A stretch of 10,398 nt of DNA, taken from positions 1 through 10,398 of the forward strand of contig JBJXFI010000229.1 of assembly GCA_046154695.1 (NCBI GenBank), written 5' to 3'. The translations under genes and the position numbers were made by a program. This stretch comes from DALYLB01 sp046154695. Lineage in GTDB: Bacteria; Acidobacteriota; Blastocatellia; RBC074. This document shows positions 6,671 through 10,398 of the stretch, piece after piece. The notes under the pieces are model-generated. The model saw nothing but the letters and a program-made list of their open reading frames with translations, did no database searches and had not been told where the DNA came from. Position 1 is the first letter of the stretch, and each line of letters opens with the position of its first letter.

Positions 6671-7905
6671 ATGCGACGAAGAATTCCTTTTCCGCTCTCG
6701 CTCGAATTTCGCACCAGGAGCATGACCAGCACCGCGCCGATGACGGGAATCAGGCTCGCCGCGACGAGGATCGGCTCGAATGAGTACCTGTCCGCGACCC
6801 AGCCGATCAGGAAGGTCGAGAGGATCGTGCCGATGCCCGCCCCGGTGCCGCTCATTCCGCTGACGGTGGCGACGGCCTCGTTCTGATAGAGGTCGGTCGC
6901 AAGCACGATCGCCATCGTCGAGTATGCGGCGTAGGCGAAGGTCGAGATCGCGAACAGGCCGGCGATGGCGAAGAGATTCGACGTGTATACCGTCGGGATG
7001 AGCAGCGTCATGCCGATCGCGCCGAAGATCACGACCGCCTTGCGCGCCCGCTCGATCGACCATCCGCGATTAATCAGCCAGCTCGACATGCCGCCGCCGA
7101 AGAAGTTTCCGAGATCCGCCGCGACGAACGGAATCCAGAAGGCGATCAAGGTGTTCTCGACCTTGAATCCCTTGGCCACGAGATAGATCGCGAACCAGTC
7201 GGTGATAAAGAACCAGACGGGATCGGTGAAGGACCGGGCGATGATCACCCCCCAGGTCTGCCGCAATCGCAGCAGGTCGGTCCATCGCGGCCGCCGGCGC
7301 TCGCCCGCGGCATCCCCGGATTCCTCCCGCTCGTCGCGCAGCAGCGCCCGCTCCTCCGCGCTGATGCGCGGATGCTCCTCGGGCGGATGATAGATCCGCC
7401 GCCAGGCGATCAGCCAGACGAAGCCGAGCAGGCCCGGAATGATGAAGGCCGGGCGCCATCCCCAGCGCAGGTAGATCGGAATGATCAGCAGCGGCGCGAT
7501 CGCTCCCCCGATGGAAGACCCGCTGTCGAACAGGGCCGTCGCCCATCCGCGCTCCCGCTTCGGAAACCACTCCGCCACCGCCTTGGTCGCCGCCGGCCAG
7601 TTGGCCGATTCCCCCGCGCCCAGCAGAAATCGAAACGCCGCGAAGCTATACCAGCCGTTCGCCAGCGCGGTGAGCATCGAGACGATCGAATACCAGGTGA
7701 CCGACAGCGTCAGCCCGCGCCGCGTCCCGATGCGATCCATCCAGCGGCCGAAAATCGTCTGTCCGAGCGAATACGCGATCCGGAAGCAGATCACCAGCAT
7801 CGCATAATCGCTGTTGCTCCAGTTGTAATCCCGCTTGAGATACGGGGCGAGCGTCGAGAGCGTCTGACGATCGAGATAGTTGATCACCGTCGACGCGAAG
7901 AGCAT
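6667..7905 (-). CDS. MFS transporter, ACS family, ExuT-like (sugar acid or organic anion symporter)
   Basis: This inner-membrane secondary transporter has 12 expected spans and 412 residues from the first ATG. Family marks are TVINYLDRQTLS in TM1, the loop 2-3 motif GRWMDRIGTRRG, and RFLLGAGESANWPAATKAVA followed by EWFPKRERG, a segment close to that of hexuronate/anion:cation symporters. A long charged cytoplasmic loop (HPPEEHPRISAEERALL onwards) separates the two six-helix halves. The start is a problem: the reading frame upstream of ATG 7905 encodes KNLRWWIGG, which looks like the true beginning of TM1, yet I find no in-frame ATG, GTG or TTG nearby. CTG 7950 behind AAGAGG is one candidate; ATG 7905 has GGTGGA 8 nt upstream but leaves TM1 short. 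The stop overlaps the next ATG. The neighbouring sugar kinase and mutases suggest a sugar or uronate substrate. Confidence 0.85.
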   Translation of the reverse strand: MLFASTVINYLDRQTLSTLAPYLKRDYNWSNSDYAMLVICFRIAYSLGQTIFGRWMDRIGTRRGLTLSVTWYSIVSMLTALANGWYSFAAFRFLLGAGESANWPAATKAVAEWFPKRERGWATALFDSGSSIGGAIAPLLIIPIYLRWGWRPAFIIPGLLGFVWLIAWRRIYHPPEEHPRISAEERALLRDEREESGDAAGERRRPRWTDLLRLRQTWGVIIARSFTDPVWFFITDWFAIYLVAKGFKVENTLIAFWIPFVAADLGNFFGGGMSSWLINRGWSIERARKAVVIFGAIGMTLLIPTVYTSNLFAIAGLFAISTFAYAAYSTMAIVLATDLYQNEAVATVSGMSGTGAGIGTILSTFLIGWVADRYSFEPILVAASLIPVIGAVLVMLLVRNSSESGKGILRRI

Positions 7906-7967
7906 TCCGCCGATCCACCAGCGCAGGTTTTTGGTTAATGGGTTTGCCAGGGAGCCTCTTGGAGAAT

Positions 7968-7994
7968 GGGAATGATGGGAATGATGGGAATGAT
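7968..7994. repeat. Tandem repeat, three perfect 9-bp units
   Basis: Three perfect copies of GGGAATGAT run from 7968 to 7994, followed by a fourth partial unit (GGGA) and preceded by a degenerate one. The array lies between the kinase stop and the transporter start, and its last unit forms one arm of the adjacent hairpin. Short perfect arrays like this can change copy number by slippage. Confidence 0.85.
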
Positions 7995-8019
7995 GGGACT
8001 CATCAGTCCCATCATTCCC
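7986..8019 (-). promoter_or_regulatory. Perfect 15-bp stem-loop between kinase and transporter genes
   Basis: GGGAATGATGGGACT (7986-8000) and AGTCCCATCATTCCC (8005-8019) are exact reverse complements around a 4-nt loop. On the minus-strand transcript the hairpin starts 2 nt after the kinase stop. A second perfect palindrome, AAAGATCGATCTTT (8024-8037), overlaps the end of the kinase gene. No T-tract follows the big stem, so it is probably not a full terminator. It may protect the upstream mRNA 3' end, lower readthrough, or gate translation of the transporter. Because the arm sequence repeats in tandem, the pairing could slide. Confidence 0.6.
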
Positions 8020-8021
8020 GG

Positions 8022-9437
8022 TTAAAGATCGATCTTTGACAGCCCGTCGCCGGGGGTTGAAATCATCACCTTGCCGTTCGACACGCCACGGGAGGCGTAA
8101 AACTCTTTCTGCACCAGATCCACGAGGCCCTGCGTCTGATCCGCTTTCGCCAGGACGAGCACGCTGCCGCCGAAACCGCCGCCCATCAGCCGCGCGCCGT
8201 AGACGTGCGGGGACCGGCGCACGATCTCGATCAGCGCCTCGACCTCGGGCGTCGAGACCTCATACAAGTCGCGCAGGCTTTCGTGCGAGCTGTCGATCAG
8301 TTGTCCGAGCGATTTCATCGTGCCATCGCCCTTGGGCTCGCGCAGCAGCGCCACGGCTGCGGTCACGCGCGCCACCTCGCCCAGATGATGAAGCGCGCGA
8401 TCCTGCACCTTCAACGGATGCTCGCGACGGTCCCGCGCCAGGGCAGGGAACGCGGCTTTGCACTCCCGGAATGCCTTCGGATGGGCCTGGGACAATTCCT
8501 CCAGCGTGATCGATTCGGGAAGTTCGCCGAGCAGCGATTCGAGCTCGTCGCAGGCGGTCGAGAGATCGCGCTTCAGCTTCGCCAGCCCGTCGGTCCAGTC
8601 GTCGTCCAGCCACGACATCTCGCGGCGCAGATCCTCGAGGAGCGCGGGGATGATGATTCGAGAGACGGCCGCGCGCTCGTTGTATTCGAGCATCACCTCG
8701 CCGCTCTTCGCCGCCGGTTGGGTGAAGAAGGTCAGCCAGCGATACCGCTGGTCCGGCAGCGGAACGAGCTCGATCGACTCATCCGCGAAGGAGATGTGCA
8801 CGGCCTTTCCCTCCTTCGCCGCGCAGATCCCCAGGTGATCGAGCGCCCCGCCGCGCGTGCCGAGATACCATTCCGCCTGGGAGGATTCCCGCGCCAGCTC
8901 CTCCGGGCGGTAACCCGCGCCGTTGGCCCGCCGAATCGCCGCGCCGGCCAATACCACAAGCGCCGAGGAAGAGGAGGCGCCGCTGTCCGGCGGAATCGTC
9001 GAATCGATCAGAAACGAAAGCCCGCGGCGGATCTCGGCGCCATGTTTCCACCGCGCGAAGAAGGCGGCTCCGCGCGCATAGTTGCTCCAATGCGCGTCCG
9101 GCACGGGGCGGCTGAAGACATAAGACTCCCAGCTCTGTTGCTTGGGATCCGGAATCGCCTCTTCGTCGAGCGAAAATTCAAAGGGCGCGAACGACTCCTC
9201 CATCGAGGCGCCGCGCACCATGCCGTCCTCCGCCGGCCGGAAGAGCATCCACATGTCATGCTCCCGGCTGCCGAAGGGAAGCGATCCCGTCGGCAGATAC
9301 GACACATAATCGACATGCTCGCCGAGTATGTTGATGCGCGCCGGCGCCCGGAGGGCGATCACCTCGCCTGCGCCGTAGCGTTCACGAAACCGGGTGAGGG
9401 CTATATCGAGTCGGGGTTGTGATTCGGGGGTCTGCAT
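8022..9437 (-). CDS. Galactokinase-family GHMP sugar-1-kinase (GALK2-like, long form)
   Basis: GHMP kinases of this group phosphorylate the anomeric hydroxyl of galactose or a related sugar with ATP, feeding nucleotide-sugar or Leloir-type metabolism in the cytoplasm. The 471-residue protein has the three family motifs: RAPARINILGEHVDY (30-44, with R34, E40, H41 and D43 in sugar and catalytic positions), the ATP loop PPDSGASSSSAL (149-160) and LMGGGFGG (417-424). D200 in GTRGGALDH fits the catalytic Asp, but galactokinases usually read MDQ and the sugar motif GEHTDY, so substrate preference may differ. The length, the GT-GG-DH region and the SHESLRDLYEVS/GARL segment resemble eukaryotic GALK2 (galactose/GalNAc kinase) more than the roughly 380-residue E. 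coli GalK. ATG 9437 has AGGA just upstream. It follows the SOD gene by 57 nt and precedes the transporter. Galactose, GalNAc and uronic acids are all possible substrates. Confidence 0.85.
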   Translation of the reverse strand: MQTPESQPRLDIALTRFRERYGAGEVIALRAPARINILGEHVDYVSYLPTGSLPFGSREHDMWMLFRPAEDGMVRGASMEESFAPFEFSLDEEAIPDPKQQSWESYVFSRPVPDAHWSNYARGAAFFARWKHGAEIRRGLSFLIDSTIPPDSGASSSSALVVLAGAAIRRANGAGYRPEELARESSQAEWYLGTRGGALDHLGICAAKEGKAVHISFADESIELVPLPDQRYRWLTFFTQPAAKSGEVMLEYNERAAVSRIIIPALLEDLRREMSWLDDDWTDGLAKLKRDLSTACDELESLLGELPESITLEELSQAHPKAFRECKAAFPALARDRREHPLKVQDRALHHLGEVARVTAAVALLREPKGDGTMKSLGQLIDSSHESLRDLYEVSTPEVEALIEIVRRSPHVYGARLMGGGFGGSVLVLAKADQTQGLVDLVQKEFYASRGVSNGKVMISTPGDGLSKIDL

Positions 9438-9494
9438 GATTCCTGTCCGTGACTATTTCGCCGGCGCGTCGGATGATGTCGGGAGTTCCGAGGC

Positions 9495-10223
9495 TCAGCT
9501 CTTCAAGAACGGCGCGGCCTTCTGCGCCTGGGTATAGCGCCGATTGACCTCCTGCCAGTTGACGTTCAGCATAAACGCATCGACATATTTCGCCGCCGCC
9601 GCGCCGAAATCGATATGAAAAGCGTGTTCGTACATGTCCATCACGAGCAGCGGCCGGCTCATGGCCGCGTTGTGCATATGATCCCAAGCCCAATAATTGT
9701 GCAACTCTCCGGTGTGAAAATTGTAGCTGAGCATCGCCCATCCCGATCCGCCGGCCAGCGCATTGCCGGTCTTTTTGAACTCGGCCTCCCATGCCTCGAA
9801 GCTTCCCCACGCCTGGCGAATGGCGAAGAGGATGTCCTCTCCCGGCTTGCCGTCCCCGCCCAGGTTGCCGAAATATTGGTCGTGCAGGACGACCGAGCCC
9901 GTACGGATCATCTCCTCGCGCTTGACGTCGCCATAAATGTAGGCCGGCAGCTCCTTCTCCTGCATCATTGCGGCGAGTTTCAGCTCGATCGCGTTGAGCG
10001 CCTTCACCGCGCCGCCGTAGTTGTTCTCCCAGTGCGACTTGATCAGCTTCTCCGACAGGCCGTTGAGCTTCGCCGGATTGAAGGGGAGCGGTTTCGGCTG
10101 GTGCAGCCCCGCAAAGGCGCGTGCCGGGCCGGATGCCGCGGGCGACTGCGCCTCCGCCCGATTCGTCAATGATAATGCCGCGCCCCCGAGCGCGATAGCC
10201 TCGATTGCTTTCCGTCGATTCAT
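9495..10223 (-). CDS. Exported Fe/Mn-family superoxide dismutase, divergent subfamily
   Basis: This enzyme converts superoxide to oxygen and hydrogen peroxide. The 242-residue protein has an N-terminal export signal with twin arginines (M-N-R3-R4-K) and an A-E-A cleavage site near residue 25, so it is probably Tat- or Sec-exported to the periplasm. Metal ligands can be placed as H64 (KSHWENNYGG), H114 (VLHDQYFGNLGG), D196 and H200 (DMYEHAF). GGSGWAML (158-165) is the conserved core motif. It departs from textbook SodA/SodB: the second-histidine region lacks the usual GGHxNHxxFW, and the signature ends in AFH rather than AYY. This form is known to me as a SOD-like subfamily with Tat signals. 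Fe or Mn preference is not determined. ATG 10223 is preceded by GGAGG with 6-nt spacing. It is first in the minus-strand cluster and may share a message with the kinase gene. Confidence 0.85.
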   Translation of the reverse strand: MNRRKAIEAIALGGAALSLTNRAEAQSPAASGPARAFAGLHQPKPLPFNPAKLNGLSEKLIKSHWENNYGGAVKALNAIELKLAAMMQEKELPAYIYGDVKREEMIRTGSVVLHDQYFGNLGGDGKPGEDILFAIRQAWGSFEAWEAEFKKTGNALAGGSGWAMLSYNFHTGELHNYWAWDHMHNAAMSRPLLVMDMYEHAFHIDFGAAAAKYVDAFMLNVNWQEVNRRYTQAQKAAPFLKS

Positions 10224-10244
10224 TCATTTCCTCCCGCATGGATT

Positions 10245-10273
10245 TCAGTATTGCAACTGCTCAGCCCCGTCAA
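10245..10273 (-). promoter_or_regulatory. Tentative promoter of the SOD-led cluster
   Basis: On the minus strand TTGACG (10273-10268) matches the -35 consensus in 5 of 6 positions. The -10 is poor: TACTGA (10250-10245) at 17 nt, or AATACT (10252-10247) at 15 nt. The -35 lies inside a small hairpin, GCCCC-GTCAA-GGGGC (10264-10278), which could be an operator or a degenerate copy of the edge repeat. Confidence 0.3.
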
Positions 10274-10369
10274 GGGGCGAACGCCGTATCGTAGCATTTG
10301 CCAACGCGCCGTGCTATAACCGGCTCGCTGTCTGGGAAACTCGGGTGTGGTTAAAAGTGGGACACAAGA

Positions 10370-10397
10370 GCCCCGATAGGGGCGATGGATGGTAGCC
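10370..10397 (+). repeat. Two-hairpin dispersed repeat, copy B (cut by window end)
   Basis: The hairpin GCCCC-GATA-GGGGC (10370-10383) is followed by a spacer ending in TAGCC (10393-10397), after which the window ends. The hairpin-to-TAGCC layout matches copy A at 6-52 read on its minus strand; counted from the end of the shared stem, both spacers are 15 nt. The second hairpin should lie just past the window. The element is upstream of the SOD gene and points the opposite way to copy A. Confidence 0.5.
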
Positions 10398-10398
10398 G

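Noticed and set aside
5429..6886. Plus-strand 485-codon ORF
   Set aside because: It is antisense to the substituted mutase and the end of the transporter gene; no motif or ribosome binding site supports it.
6671..7063. Upstream extension of the substituted mutase to 579 codons
   Set aside because: The extra part overlaps the transporter in another frame, while mutase homology begins exactly at the ATG at 6670, which overlaps the transporter stop.
7968..8037. CRISPR-like array
   Set aside because: The repeat unit is only 9 bp, directly contiguous and without spacers, and there are no cas genes.
8205..9422. Plus-strand 405-codon ORF
   Set aside because: It is the complement of the galactokinase-family gene, which carries all three GHMP motifs.

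Overview
This is a GC-rich (about 60-65% by eye), densely packed bacterial chromosomal window with short intergenic gaps and purine-rich ribosome binding sites. The gene content is metabolic and housekeeping. I see no transposase, integrase, phage gene, tRNA, rRNA or CRISPR array. The Tat-exported MsrP with MsrQ indicates a Gram-negative-type envelope. The RNase HII N-terminal extension, the GEGNG-type phosphohexomutases, the long galactokinase and the two-hairpin repeats at both edges remind me of Acidobacteriota or another deep-branching soil or aquatic phylum. That placement is an impression, not a demonstration.

Layout, left to right. At 6-52 lies a two-hairpin repeat. rnhB (RNase HII, minus strand, 255-1091) diverges from msrP-msrQ (plus strand, 1257-2843), a periplasmic methionine sulfoxide reductase system that ends at a probable terminator (2986-3028). 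A roughly 500-base gap (2844-3346) holds that terminator, a good sigma70-type promoter (3072-3100) and a structured 5' leader. The leader precedes an unrecognised secreted six-cysteine protein starting at a TTG (3347-3931). That gene converges on a minus-strand cluster read from right to left: a Tat-exported Fe/Mn-type superoxide dismutase (9495-10223), a GALK2-like galactokinase-family GHMP kinase (8022-9437), an ExuT-like MFS transporter (6667-7905), and two tandem phosphohexomutase paralogues (5324-6670 and 3945-5309). The right edge carries a second copy of the two-hairpin repeat (10370-10397).

How the genes may work together. Kinase, transporter and two mutases form a plausible operon: the transporter stop and upstream mutase start overlap by 4 bases, and the two mutases are 14 bases apart. 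The order suggests import of a sugar or sugar acid, phosphorylation at C1, and 1/6-phosphate isomerisation. The substrate cannot be read from sequence. MsrPQ and the exported SOD both protect the cell envelope from oxidation but sit in separate transcription units.

The most interesting points are these. The upstream mutase has Gly at the phosphoserine position plus changes in the metal and phosphate loops, and is co-transcribed with an intact paralogue. RNase HII reads G-V-G where the family has G-R-G. A 9-bp tandem repeat and a perfect 15-bp hairpin lie between kinase and transporter, where the transporter has no canonical start codon that would give a complete first membrane helix. I found no convincing evidence of an entirely new defence or mobile system.
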